From contig NZ_FNTQ01000001.1 of NCBI RefSeq assembly GCF_900105755.1, positions 5,518,001-5,582,000 on the forward strand: DNA of 64,000 nt, in the 5' to 3' direction. Positions 23,825 through 32,586 of the stretch are shown here, piece by piece (within the stretch, counting starts at the first letter, position 1; each line of letters begins with the position of its first letter). The notes under the pieces were generated by a model. It saw nothing but the letters and a program-made list of their open reading frames with translations, was not told the DNA's origin and did no database searches. Source of the stretch: Streptomyces sp. Ag109_O5-10 (GTDB lineage Bacteria; Actinomycetota; Actinomycetes; Streptomycetales; Streptomycetaceae). Made by a program: the position numbers and the translations under genes.

Positions 23825-26776
23825 ATGCATCTCATGGTCAGGCCGACCAGAAAGCCGCTGCACGGCGAGCTGCTGGTCCCCCCTTCCAAGTACCACGTGC
23901 ACCGCGCGCTGATCCTCGCCTCGCTCGCCGACGGCACCAGCCGGATCAAGGGCGTCTCGGACGCCCGCCACGTCCAGTACACCGTCCGCCTGCTGCGCGA
24001 CCTCGGCACCCGCATCGACGTCGAGGGCGACACGTACGTCGTGCGGGGCGGCCGTTACCGCCCGCGCCGGGCGACCGTCACCGCCGGCAGCTCCGGCACC
24101 ACGCTGTACTTCATGCTCGGTCTCGCCGCGCTGGCGGAGGCCCCCGTCACCGTGACCGGCCAGAAGTACTTCCGGCGCAGACCGGTCGGCCCGCTGCTCG
24201 ACGCGCTGCGGCAACTGGGCGTCTCCCTGGACTCCGCGGACGGCTGCCCGCCCGTGCACGTGACCCCCGGCCGGCCCACCGGCGGCCGGGTGGTGATACC
24301 GGGCACCCTGTCGCAGTGGATCTCGGGGCTGCTCCTGCTCGCCCCGTTCGCCACCGGCCCCACCGTGGTGGAGGTGCGCGGCGAGCTGAACGAGCGCCCG
24401 TACGTGGAGCTGACGGTGGCGATGATGCGTCGCTTCGGACTCCGGGTGAGCGTGTCCGGCGACTGGCGGCGGTTCGAGATCGAGCCCGGACAGAGCGCCC
24501 GACCGGCCGACCTGACCCTGCCGCCGGACATCGGTTCCGCCGCGTTCGGGATCGCGGCCGCCGCCCTCCACCCCTCCGACGTGCTCCTGCGGGGCATCAC
24601 CCGGCTCGACGGCGACCCGCACGACCACCCCGAGATCGGCCTTCTCGACGTCCTGCGGCGCATGGGCGTGCCGATGACCGTGGACCCGGCGGCCGGCGGT
24701 GTCCGCATCCGCCACGACGGCACCCGGCTGCGCGGCACGACGGTGGACTGCCGGGAGGTCCCGGACATGCTCCCGGTGCTGTCGACCCTGGCCGCCCTGG
24801 CCGAAGGCGAGACGGTCTTCGAACACGTGGGACACGTCCGCCTCAAGGAGTCCGACCGGGTCACCGCGATGCTCCAGCTGAACGCGATGGGCGCCGACCT
24901 CACCCTGGAGGGCGACCGGCTCCGGGTGCGGGGGGTGCCCACCCTCACGGGCGCGCGCCTGTCCTCGTACAACGACCACCGGATCCTGATGTCGCTCGCC
25001 CTGGCCGGCACCCGGGCACACGGCGTCACCTCCCTCACCTACCCGCAGGCCTACCGGATCTCCTATCCGGGGTTCCTGTCGGACCTGACAGGCCTGGGGC
25101 TGCGGCTCTCCGTCGAGCAGGGACGCGCGCCGGCGTCGCCCGCCTCGCCCTCCGAGCACCTGCGGTACTGGGCCGCGCACCGCCCGGCGGACACCGCCCT
25201 GGTGGACGTGCGGGACGGGTACGACACCGAGATCACCTGGCGGGAGCTCGACCAGCGGGTCGACCGGGCGGCCGCCACCCTGCTGGCCCTCGGTGTGCGG
25301 CCGGGCGAGTCGGTCGCCTACCAGCTCCCCAACTGGGCCGAGTTCGTGGAGGTCTCGCTCGCGGCACTGCGCATCGGCGCCGTCTGCTGCCCGCTCATGC
25401 CGATCCTCCGGCAACGGGAGATGGCCTTCGCCCTGCGCCGCTCCGGCGCCCGCGTGCTGTTGATCGCCGACAGTTTCCGCAACCGGGACCACCGCAGGGA
25501 GACCGAGTCCTGGTTCGCCGAGGACCCGGCGGGCCGGGCCCGGGTCCGCCATGTGGCCGTGGTGTCGGCCGACGGGGAAGAGGTGGAGCTGCCCGCCGAC
25601 GGCTCCGGACCGGCCTGGCACGACTGGGGTGCCACGACCGCCGCCGCGCACGTCGACCGCGAGGCACTCGCCGCCCGGCGGCCGGCCTCCGACGCCCTCG
25701 CACAGCTGCTGTTCACCTCGGGGACCACCGGCGAGCCCAAGGGCGTCCTGCACCGGAACGACACGCTCGGGCACGCCGCCCGGCTGCAGGCCGAACGGCT
25801 CGGACTGGACGACCGCGACGTGGTCTTCGTCCCGTCCCCGCTGGCCCACCAGACGGGGTTCCTCTACGGGATGTGGCTGGCCGTCGCCCTCGGGGTCCCC
25901 CAGGTGGTCCAGGCGCACTGGAACCCCCGCACCGCGCTGCGGGCGGTCGCCGAACACGGTGCCACCTTCGTCCAGGCGGCGACACCGTTCCTGGCCGATC
26001 TGCTGAAGGAGGTCGAGGCGGGGGAGCGCACGGCGCGGACGCTGCGTACCTTCGTCGTGACCGGAGCCGCGGTGCCGCGGAACCTGGCCGAGCGGGCCAC
26101 CTCGGTGCTCGGCACGGCGATCTGCGGCGCGTTCGGCACCACGGAGACCTGCCTGGGGTCGCTCTCCGCTCCGGACGACCCGCCCGAGAAGGCCTGGGGC
26201 ACCGACGGCCGGGCCATGTCCGGGGTCGGGCTCAGGGTGACCGACGACGCCGGACAGGCGCTGCCGGCCGGCCTCGAGGGCAACTTCGAGGTCCGGTCCC
26301 CCACCGGGTTCGTGGGCTACCTGGACCGTCCCGACCTGACGGCCGAGGCCTGGACGGCCGACGGCTGGTACCGCACCGGGGACCTCGCCGTCATCGACTC
26401 CGACGGCTACGTCCGGATCACCGGCCGGGTCAAGGACGTGATCAACCGGGGCGGGGAGAAGGTCCCCGTCGCCGAGATCGAGGAACTGCTGCACCAGCAC
26501 CCCTCGGTGGACGAGGTCGCGGTGGTCGGCACACCGGACGAGCGGCTCGGCGAACGCGCCTGCGCCTTCGTGTCGCTGGTCGACGGCGCCGACCTCGACC
26601 TGGAGGCGATGCGCAAGTACCTGGACCACCACCAGGTCTCCAAGCACTACTGGCCGGAGCGGCTGGAGCTGGTCGACCGGCTGCCCCGCAATCCGGCCGG
26701 CAAGGTCCAGAAGTTCGTTCTCCGGCAGTGGGCCGAAGCCCGCTGCGCACCCGCACTCCAGGAGCAGAAGGCATGA
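23825..26776 (+). CDS. EPSP synthase-like domain fused to an acyl-CoA ligase (cyclohexanecarboxyl-CoA pathway)
   Basis: A 983-aa two-domain protein. Residues 1 to about 425 are AroA-like: VPPSKYHVHR (K22, R27), SQWISGLLLLAP, VPDMLPVL (Asp equivalent to D313), HVRLKESDRV (Glu and Arg) and YNDHR are kept, while the PEP-site Arg of GNAGTxxR is not evident in SSGTTLY. Residues from about 430 are an acyl-CoA ligase with LLFTSGTTGEPKG, GAFGTTETC, YRTGDLA, GRVKDVINRGGEKV and NPAGKVQK. Cyclohexanecarboxyl-CoA clusters (ansatrienin, phoslactomycin) use an EPSP-synthase homologue and a ligase to activate and dehydrate shikimate; the phoslactomycin gene name plmJK suggests a similar fusion. The next three genes supply the remaining reductions. 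The domain order suggests substrate channelling; the exact AroA-domain reaction is inferred. Confidence 0.9.
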   Translation: MHLMVRPTRKPLHGELLVPPSKYHVHRALILASLADGTSRIKGVSDARHVQYTVRLLRDLGTRIDVEGDTYVVRGGRYRPRRATVTAGSSGTTLYFMLGLAALAEAPVTVTGQKYFRRRPVGPLLDALRQLGVSLDSADGCPPVHVTPGRPTGGRVVIPGTLSQWISGLLLLAPFATGPTVVEVRGELNERPYVELTVAMMRRFGLRVSVSGDWRRFEIEPGQSARPADLTLPPDIGSAAFGIAAAALHPSDVLLRGITRLDGDPHDHPEIGLLDVLRRMGVPMTVDPAAGGVRIRHDGTRLRGTTVDCREVPDMLPVLSTLAALAEGETVFEHVGHVRLKESDRVTAMLQLNAMGADLTLEGDRLRVRGVPTLTGARLSSYNDHRILMSLALAGTRAHGVTSLTYPQAYRISYPGFLSDLTGLGLRLSVEQGRAPASPASPSEHLRYWAAHRPADTALVDVRDGYDTEITWRELDQRVDRAAATLLALGVRPGESVAYQLPNWAEFVEVSLAALRIGAVCCPLMPILRQREMAFALRRSGARVLLIADSFRNRDHRRETESWFAEDPAGRARVRHVAVVSADGEEVELPADGSGPAWHDWGATTAAAHVDREALAARRPASDALAQLLFTSGTTGEPKGVLHRNDTLGHAARLQAERLGLDDRDVVFVPSPLAHQTGFLYGMWLAVALGVPQVVQAHWNPRTALRAVAEHGATFVQAATPFLADLLKEVEAGERTARTLRTFVVTGAAVPRNLAERATSVLGTAICGAFGTTETCLGSLSAPDDPPEKAWGTDGRAMSGVGLRVTDDAGQALPAGLEGNFEVRSPTGFVGYLDRPDLTAEAWTADGWYRTGDLAVIDSDGYVRITGRVKDVINRGGEKVPVAEIEELLHQHPSVDEVAVVGTPDERLGERACAFVSLVDGADLDLEAMRKYLDHHQVSKHYWPERLELVDRLPRNPAGKVQKFVLRQWAEARCAPALQEQKA

Positions 26777-27957
26777 GCATCACCGAGGTCGCACCGGCGG
26801 CGCCGGGCATCGCGCCCGCCGAGTTCGAGGAACTGCGCGCCCAGGTCGCCGCGTACGTGGCGGGACCGGCCGAGGAGTGGGCCCAGCGGATCGAGCGCAC
26901 CGGCACGGTCCCCGAGGACCTCTGGACCGAGTTGCGCGAACTGGGCTACCTGTCGCTGGCCGCCCCGCGCGAGTACGGCGGGCGTGGCCTCTCCTTCCCG
27001 CAGTGGATGGACCTGATGGAGCTGTTCTCCCGCTCCCACGGCTCCCTGCGCATGGTGGTGCACGTGGTCAACGGGACCTGGCGGGCGATGGACCGGTTCG
27101 CCACCCCGGAACAGCGGGAGCGGTTCGTGCTGCCCTCCGTCGCCGGCCGGCTCAAGGTCGCCTTCACGCTCACCGAGCCGGACGCGGGCACCGGCGCCGA
27201 CATCCGCTCCAGCGTGGTCCGGGAGGGCGACACCTACTACCTGAGCGGTGCCAAGCACCTCATCACCTTCGGCGTACGGTGCGACTACTGGCTGCTGGCC
27301 GCGCGGCTGGCCGGCAGTACGGGACACGAGGGCACCGTCGCCCTCATGGTGCCGCGGGACGCGGCCGGGGTCACCGTCGAGGACACCTCGCAGACCATGG
27401 GTGTCACCGGCACCGACCACGCCCGGCTGGCCTTCGACCGGACGCCGGTCCCGGTGGCGAACCGGCTCGGTGCCGAGGGGGACGGCCTCGCGGTCGCCCT
27501 GGGCGGGTTCCTGACCCCTTCACGGATCTCGGTGGCGATGAGCTGCGTGGGGCTGGCCCGGCGCGCCCAGGAACTCGCCCTGGAGTACGCCCGGAACCGG
27601 GTGACCTTCGGCCGGCCGCTCACCTCGCGGCAGGCCCTGCAGTTCATGCTGGCCGAGAACGAGGCGGACATCGAGGCGGCCAGGCAGCTCACCCTGCACG
27701 CGGCCCGCCGTTGGGAGGCCGGGGCGGACGAGGCCTCGATGCTCTCGTCGATGGCCAAGCTGACCGCGGTTGACATGCTCGGGCGGGTCACCGACAAGGC
27801 CCTGCAGGTGCACGGCGGTTCCGGCTACTGGAGGTCCAGCCCGATCGAGCGGGTGTACCGGGACGCCCGGGCCCAGCGCTTCGAGGAGGGCACCAACGAG
27901 ATCCAGAAGACCGTCGTCTTCCGCGAGCTCCTGAGCCGGACGGAGGTGACCCGATGA
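26773..27957 (+). CDS. Acyl-CoA dehydrogenase (PlmL/AnsL-like)
   Basis: A 394-aa FAD-linked acyl-CoA dehydrogenase with FTLTEPDAGTGAD, a central beta domain with LSGAKHLITF, GRPLTSRQALQFMLAE, LQVHGGSGY and the catalytic Glu in RFEEGTNEIQKT. In the shikimate-to-cyclohexanecarboxyl-CoA route an enzyme of this type acts in the anaplerotic reduction/isomerisation sequence; used reductively its direction cannot be told from sequence. ATGA overlaps on both sides place it in a tight four-gene block. Confidence 0.9.
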   Translation: MSITEVAPAAPGIAPAEFEELRAQVAAYVAGPAEEWAQRIERTGTVPEDLWTELRELGYLSLAAPREYGGRGLSFPQWMDLMELFSRSHGSLRMVVHVVNGTWRAMDRFATPEQRERFVLPSVAGRLKVAFTLTEPDAGTGADIRSSVVREGDTYYLSGAKHLITFGVRCDYWLLAARLAGSTGHEGTVALMVPRDAAGVTVEDTSQTMGVTGTDHARLAFDRTPVPVANRLGAEGDGLAVALGGFLTPSRISVAMSCVGLARRAQELALEYARNRVTFGRPLTSRQALQFMLAENEADIEAARQLTLHAARRWEAGADEASMLSSMAKLTAVDMLGRVTDKALQVHGGSGYWRSSPIERVYRDARAQRFEEGTNEIQKTVVFRELLSRTEVTR

Positions 27958-28787
27958 CCGCTCGGGACGGGAGCTTCCAGGACCGGGTGACGCTGATCAC
28001 CGGTGCCTCCCGCGGCATCGGGCGGGCGCTTGCGCTCACCCTCGGCCGGGGCGGCGCCACCGTCGTGGTGAACTACAAGAAGAACGCCGACCTGGCCGAG
28101 AAGACCGTGGCCGAACTGGAGGAGGCGGGCGGGCGCGGTCTCGCGGTGCGGGCCGACGTCGAGACCGTGGAGGGCGTGGAGAGCCTCTTCGCCGTGGTGA
28201 AGGAGGAGTTCGGACGGCTGGACCACTTCGTGTCCAACGCGGCGGCCGGCGCCTTCAAGAACATCCTGGACCTCAAGCCGCACCATCTGGACCGCACCTA
28301 TGCCATGAACCTGCGGCCGTTCGTGCTCGGCGCGCAGCAGGCGGTCCGGCTGATGGACGCCGGGGGCCGGATCGTGGCCCTGTCGAGCTACGGCAGCATC
28401 CGCGCCTACCCGACGTACGCCGCGCTCGGCTCCATGAAGGCCGCCCTCGAGTCCTGGGTCCGGTACATGGCCATGGAGTTCGCCCCCTACGGCATCAACG
28501 TGAACGCGGTCAACGGCGGCCTGATCGACTCCGACTCCCTGGAGTACTTCTACGGGGTGCCGGGGATGGCCGACATGGCCACGGTGCTCGAACGCATTCC
28601 GAAGGGGCGGCCCGGCTCGGTCCAGGAGGTGGCCGACTCCGTCGCCTTCCTGCTCTCGCCGGGCGCCGAGTACATCACGGGCCAGACTCTGGTGGTGGAC
28701 GGCGGGCTGAGCGTGGTCGCCCCGCCGTTCTTCGCCGACACCACGGCGCCGCTCAGCCTGGGCGAGCGGCCCACCTGGGAGGCGTAG
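27954..28787 (+). CDS. Enoyl-CoA reductase-type SDR (ChcA-like)
   Basis: A 277-aa SDR with GASRGIG (residues 17-23). Its active site is Y155-x6-K162 (YAALGSMK), the spacing of enoyl reductases such as FabI/FabL and of the 1-cyclohexenylcarbonyl-CoA reductase ChcA, rather than the Y-x3-K of ketoreductases. This and its position after the acyl-CoA dehydrogenase make ChcA-like reduction of cyclohexenyl-CoA intermediates the best call. The C-terminus (FFADTTAPLSLGERPTWEA) is extended beyond the core fold. Confidence 0.88.
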   Translation: MTARDGSFQDRVTLITGASRGIGRALALTLGRGGATVVVNYKKNADLAEKTVAELEEAGGRGLAVRADVETVEGVESLFAVVKEEFGRLDHFVSNAAAGAFKNILDLKPHHLDRTYAMNLRPFVLGAQQAVRLMDAGGRIVALSSYGSIRAYPTYAALGSMKAALESWVRYMAMEFAPYGINVNAVNGGLIDSDSLEYFYGVPGMADMATVLERIPKGRPGSVQEVADSVAFLLSPGAEYITGQTLVVDGGLSVVAPPFFADTTAPLSLGERPTWEA

Positions 28788-30851
28788 GTGCTGGACCACG
28801 TCTTCCGCCCGGGCTCGCTGGGTGGGCTGCGGACCGCCAACCGGATCGTGATGGGCGCCATGCACCTCAATCTGGAGGCGCGCGCGGACGGCGGTGCCGC
28901 GATGGCGGCGTTCTACGCGGAACGGGCCCGCGGCGGCGCCGGCCTCATCGTCACCGGTGGCTGCGCGGTCAGCCCGGAGGGCTCGGGCGGACGGCTCTAC
29001 GCCAGGATCGACGACCCCGCCCGGCACGCCGCCCTGGCCGCCTGGGCGGAGGCGGTGCACCGCGAGGGCGGGCGGATCGCGCTCCAGCTGTTCCACGCCG
29101 GCCGGTACGCCGCGGGGGACGCCACGGGGCACACCCCCGTGGCGCCGTCGGCGCTGGCCGGCCGGTCCGGCGGGGAGCCCCCGAAGATGCTGGACGAAGC
29201 AGAGATCCAGACGGTGATCCGCCGTTTCGCCGACGGCGCGCACCAGGCCAGGGCCCTGGGGTTCGACGCGGTCGAGGTGATGGCCTCCGAGGGGTACCTG
29301 CTCAACCAGTTCCTGTCCCCGCTGACCAACGTGCGGGACGACGCGTGGGGCGGCGACGCCACCCGGCGGATGCGGTTCCCCCTGGCCGTCATGGCCGCCG
29401 TACGGGCCGCGGTCGGTCCCGGCTTCCCGGTGCTCTTCCGTGTCTCGGGAGCGGACCTGATGCCCGGCTCCACCCCTCCGTCGGAGACCCAGGACTTCGC
29501 GGTCGCGCTGGCGCGGGCCGGGGCCGACGCGCTGAACATCGGCGTGGGCTGGCACGAGTCCCGGGTGCCGACCGTGCAGAGCCTGGTGCGGCCAGGTGCG
29601 TGGACCGGACACGCCGCCCGGATCCGCCGGGCGGTGCGGGCGGCCGGTCTGGAGACACCGGTGATCGCCTCCAACCGGATCAACCGGATGGAGCTCGCCG
29701 AACGGGTACTGGCCTCGGGACAGGCCGACTTCGTCTCCATGGCGAGGCCCTTCCTCGCGGACCCGGAGATCGTCCGCAAGGCACGGCGTCCGGGCCGGGC
29801 GCCGGCCAACATCTGCATCGCCTGCAACGAGGCGTGCATCGACCGTTCGCTGGGCGACGATCCGGTCTCCTGCATGGTCAATCCCCGGGCCGGGCGGGAG
29901 CTCGAGTTCCCGCGGCGGTCCCACGGACGCCGGCAGCCCCGTCCCGCCCGGCTCGCGGTGGTCGGCGGCGGCCCGGCCGGTCTGGAGGGCGGCCGGGCGC
30001 TGGCCGCGCTCGGACACCACGTCGAGCTCTTCGAGGCCGCCGACGAGCTGGGCGGGCAGTTCCGGCTGGCGCGGCTCGTCCCGGGCAAGGAGGATTTCGG
30101 CGAGACCGTCCGGTACTTCGCGGCCGAGCTGCGCAGGCTCGGCGTGCGGGTCCACCTGAACCGGCCGCTCGACGCCGCCGACGCGGACCTGTTGCGCGGC
30201 TTCGACGGGGTGCTGCTGGCGACCGGGGTCGTCCCCCGTCCGGCGGGCCTGCCCGGGGAACATCTGCCGCAGGTCGTCGACTACCAGCGCGCCTTCCGCC
30301 ACCCCGGCGAGCTCGGGCGCCGGGTGGTGGTGATCGGTGGCGGCGGGGTCGCGGTCGACCTGGGGCATCTCCTGGCCGGCCGGCACCACGAGGTGTGCCT
30401 GCTGCGCCGCTCGGGACGCATCGGCGAGGGCATGGGCCGCAGCACCCGGTGGGCCGTACTGGCCGAGCTCCGTCGGCACGGGGTCAGGTGGCTGACCGGG
30501 GTGCGGTACCGCGCCGTGCTGCCGCAGGGGGTGCTGCTGCGGGACGCCGACGGGGCGGAGCGGCTCGTCCCGGCCGACACGGTGGTGGTCGCGGCGGGGC
30601 AGTCACCGGTGGACGCGCTGCGGCCGGTGCTGGCCGCGGCGGGCGTCGCGCACCGGTCGGCGGGCGGCGCGGCCGACGCACGGGGCCTGAACGCGGTGCG
30701 GGCGGTGGAGGAGGGCATGCGGGCCGCGCACGCGCTGGCCGGCGAGGCGGAACGGGCCGGCGACCTCAGGAGGCGCGCCGCAGTCCCTCCCACGCAGCGG
30801 CCGCCACGGCCTCGGCGGACAGCGGGTCCGGCCTCGTCAGCCATCGGGTGA
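28788..30851 (+). CDS. 2,4-dienoyl-CoA reductase-like FMN/FAD/4Fe-4S oxidoreductase
   Basis: A 687-aa protein of the FadH family: an OYE-type TIM barrel to about residue 340, a 4Fe-4S Cys set (C343, C346, C350, C362 in CIACNEACIDRSLGDDPVSC) and a C-terminal FAD/NAD(P)H domain with VVGGGPAGLEGG and VVIGGGGVAVDL. FadH-type enzymes reduce conjugated dienoyl-CoA, which suits the cyclohexadienyl-CoA intermediates of the cyclohexanecarboxyl-CoA route. It starts at GTG 28788 directly after the previous stop. Its last 86 bases overlap the 3' end of the convergent TetR gene, and its own C-terminal tail (after about residue 660) is Arg/Pro-rich and unconserved-looking. Confidence 0.87.
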   Translation: MLDHVFRPGSLGGLRTANRIVMGAMHLNLEARADGGAAMAAFYAERARGGAGLIVTGGCAVSPEGSGGRLYARIDDPARHAALAAWAEAVHREGGRIALQLFHAGRYAAGDATGHTPVAPSALAGRSGGEPPKMLDEAEIQTVIRRFADGAHQARALGFDAVEVMASEGYLLNQFLSPLTNVRDDAWGGDATRRMRFPLAVMAAVRAAVGPGFPVLFRVSGADLMPGSTPPSETQDFAVALARAGADALNIGVGWHESRVPTVQSLVRPGAWTGHAARIRRAVRAAGLETPVIASNRINRMELAERVLASGQADFVSMARPFLADPEIVRKARRPGRAPANICIACNEACIDRSLGDDPVSCMVNPRAGRELEFPRRSHGRRQPRPARLAVVGGGPAGLEGGRALAALGHHVELFEAADELGGQFRLARLVPGKEDFGETVRYFAAELRRLGVRVHLNRPLDAADADLLRGFDGVLLATGVVPRPAGLPGEHLPQVVDYQRAFRHPGELGRRVVVIGGGGVAVDLGHLLAGRHHEVCLLRRSGRIGEGMGRSTRWAVLAELRRHGVRWLTGVRYRAVLPQGVLLRDADGAERLVPADTVVVAAGQSPVDALRPVLAAAGVAHRSAGGAADARGLNAVRAVEEGMRAAHALAGEAERAGDLRRRAAVPPTQRPPRPRRTAGPASSAIG

Positions 30852-31353
30852 TCAGGCCGACGAAGGCGCCTGCGACGTAGTGCGCCCGCAGGTCGTTCGG
30901 CGGCGCCCCGTCGGACCGGGTACTCGCCGCGTCCATCTGCGCCGTGACCTCGTCGGCGAGCAGGTCACGGAGATGGTTGACGAACCTGGCCGTACCGTTA
31001 GGTCCCAGCATCTGCCGGTAGAGCCTGGCGTTCGACTCCACATGCCGGAAGAGCTCGACGAGCTCGGCGGGCATCCGGTCCGGCGGGTAGGCGAGCGGGC
31101 AGCGCGCGGCCGCGCGGGCGAGAGCGGTGATCTCGCTCTCCATGGCGGCGAGCAGCAGCTCGTCCCGGTCCTTGTAGTGCTGATAGACCGTGGCCCGGTT
31201 CACGGTGGCCCGTTCCGCGATGTCGGCCATCGTGATGGTGTCGGCGTCGCGTTCCGATGCCAGTTCCAGCGCCGCCGTCCGTAGCAGCGCACGCGTCCTG
31301 AGCACCCGAGGGTCGACGCGGCTGCCCGAGGTCTCTGCAGTGGGTTCCAACAC
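30766..31353 (-). CDS. TetR-family repressor
   Basis: A 195-aa regulator with an N-terminal helix-turn-helix (TITMADIAERATVNRATVYQHYKDRDELLLAAM, about residues 40-72) and an all-helical ligand domain. Start GTG 31353. Its promoter region holds the ACACATGT-centred motif found, in ACACGTGT form, ahead of the exporter (6748-6783) and upstream of the first cluster gene (1850-1859), so autoregulation plus control of export is likely. The ligand is unknown; the pathway product or an intermediate is the usual choice. Its 3' end overlaps the dienoyl-CoA reductase-like gene on the other strand by 86 bases. Confidence 0.9.
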   Translation of the reverse strand: MLEPTAETSGSRVDPRVLRTRALLRTAALELASERDADTITMADIAERATVNRATVYQHYKDRDELLLAAMESEITALARAAARCPLAYPPDRMPAELVELFRHVESNARLYRQMLGPNGTARFVNHLRDLLADEVTAQMDAASTRSDGAPPNDLRAHYVAGAFVGLITRWLTRPDPLSAEAVAAAAWEGLRRAS

Positions 31354-31392
31354 CTTGCCAGACTACCGCCTGAACGACACCGAATGGATAAG

Positions 31393-31409
31393 CGACACAT
31401 GTTGTACAG
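31393..31409. promoter_or_regulatory. Candidate TetR operator between tetR and the FrnE-like gene
   Basis: The 17 bases at 31393-31409 (core ACACATGT at 31395-31402) differ at two positions from 6751-6767 in the exporter operator. The element lies 40 bases from the TetR start codon and 41 bases from the divergent FrnE-like start, well placed to repress both. Confidence 0.65.
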
Positions 31410-31449
31410 TGGGCCGCTGGTTCGTCGCGGCACTATCCGGAGGACGACG

Positions 31450-32481
31450 GTGCACATCAACGCCTGGGCCGACCTGACCTGTCCCTGGTGCTGTCTCGGC
31501 AGGCACCGCCTGCAGCGTGCCCTGGAGCTCTGGGAGGCCGACGGCCGGGAGCGGCCCGAGGTGATCTGGCACCCCTACCAGGTCGACCCGATGGCCCCGC
31601 GCATCGCCGTACCGCGCGACGAGGAGGCGGCCCGGCGCCGTGAGGAACTGCACAGTGCCGAGACCCGCGCGGCCTTCCTCGCGGAACTGGCGGAGGCGGA
31701 GGGGCCGGGATTCGCCTGGCGGCCGCGGTGGCGGGTCAGCACCTTCGACGCCCACCGGCTCGAGGCCCTGGCACGCCGGCACGGCGGGAACGCCCTGCAG
31801 GATGCCGTGAAGTCGGAGTTGCTGCGGGCTCACTTCGTGCGCGGGGAGAACCTGGGGGACCACGCCGTCCTGGCCGCCGCGGCGGAGGCCGCCGGCTTCC
31901 GCCACGCCCGCGAGGCCCTGGCGACCGGGGAGGGTGGGGCGCAGGTGCGCGCGGAGTCGGCGCGGGGAGCGACCGTCGGGGTCACCGCGGTACCCACGTT
32001 CGTGGTCGGGCGGCGCGCACTCGCGGGAGCGCAGGACCCGGAGGCGATCCTCGACTTCCTCCGCCAGGCCGCCGATGACCGGCGCTCGGACCCGCCGGGG
32101 GACGGGGCGCAGCCGCTCGGAACCGTGCAGGCGCCGGACCCGGTGGCCGCGTACCGGGAAGCGGGCCGGCTGCTGGAGGCGCGCGAGCCGCTGGAGGCGC
32201 TGCGGGTGCTGCAGCCGTGGTCCGGCGAGTTCGGTGGCGACTCCGCCGTACTTCTGCTGACCGCACGGTGCTATTTCGCTTCGGCGCAGCTCCGGCGGGC
32301 CGAAGAGGTGCTGCGGCGGATCGTCGAGGCGAACCCGACCGACGACTACGCCAGGTTCATGCTCGGCCGGTGCCTGCAGCGCCAGACCCGCCGGGAGGAG
32401 GCCAGGGTGCACCTGCGGATCGCCGTGTCCCTGAACCCGAGCCCCGAGTACGCGGACGCTCTCGCCCGGGTGGGCGGGTGA
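31450..32481 (+). CDS. FrnE-like DsbA-family oxidoreductase with C-terminal TPR region
   Basis: A 343-aa cytoplasmic protein. Residues 1 to about 210 are a DsbA/FrnE thioredoxin fold with an N-terminal CPWC active site (LTCPWCCLG) and VTAVPTFVVGRRALAGAQ near the end. Residues from about 240 hold two to three TPR-like helical pairs (PVAAYREAGRLLEAREPLEALRVL, CYFASAQLRRAEEVLRRIVEANP). FrnE-type proteins occur beside many Streptomyces polyketide clusters without a settled function. GTG 31450 follows GGAGG with 6-base spacing. It is divergent from tetR with a shared operator-like site. Confidence 0.85.
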   Translation: MHINAWADLTCPWCCLGRHRLQRALELWEADGRERPEVIWHPYQVDPMAPRIAVPRDEEAARRREELHSAETRAAFLAELAEAEGPGFAWRPRWRVSTFDAHRLEALARRHGGNALQDAVKSELLRAHFVRGENLGDHAVLAAAAEAAGFRHAREALATGEGGAQVRAESARGATVGVTAVPTFVVGRRALAGAQDPEAILDFLRQAADDRRSDPPGDGAQPLGTVQAPDPVAAYREAGRLLEAREPLEALRVLQPWSGEFGGDSAVLLLTARCYFASAQLRRAEEVLRRIVEANPTDDYARFMLGRCLQRQTRREEARVHLRIAVSLNPSPEYADALARVGG

Positions 32482-32586
32482 TCGCGGCCGGTCGGCCGGG
32501 ACGCGTGCCGACACTCCGCACGCGTCCCGCGTCGGCGGCCGGCCGGGCCGTGCACGCCCGGCCGGCGGACGCCGGGCCGTGGCCGG

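Noticed and set aside
23750..26647. 965-codon minus-strand open frame opposite the AroA-ligase fusion
   Set aside because: Low-complexity His/Arg/Gly-rich translation without domains, exactly antisense to a well-supported two-domain enzyme.
27825..30479. 884-codon minus-strand open frame opposite the SDR and dienoyl-CoA reductase genes
   Set aside because: Spans three real genes and has no recognisable motif; a GC-skew shadow.
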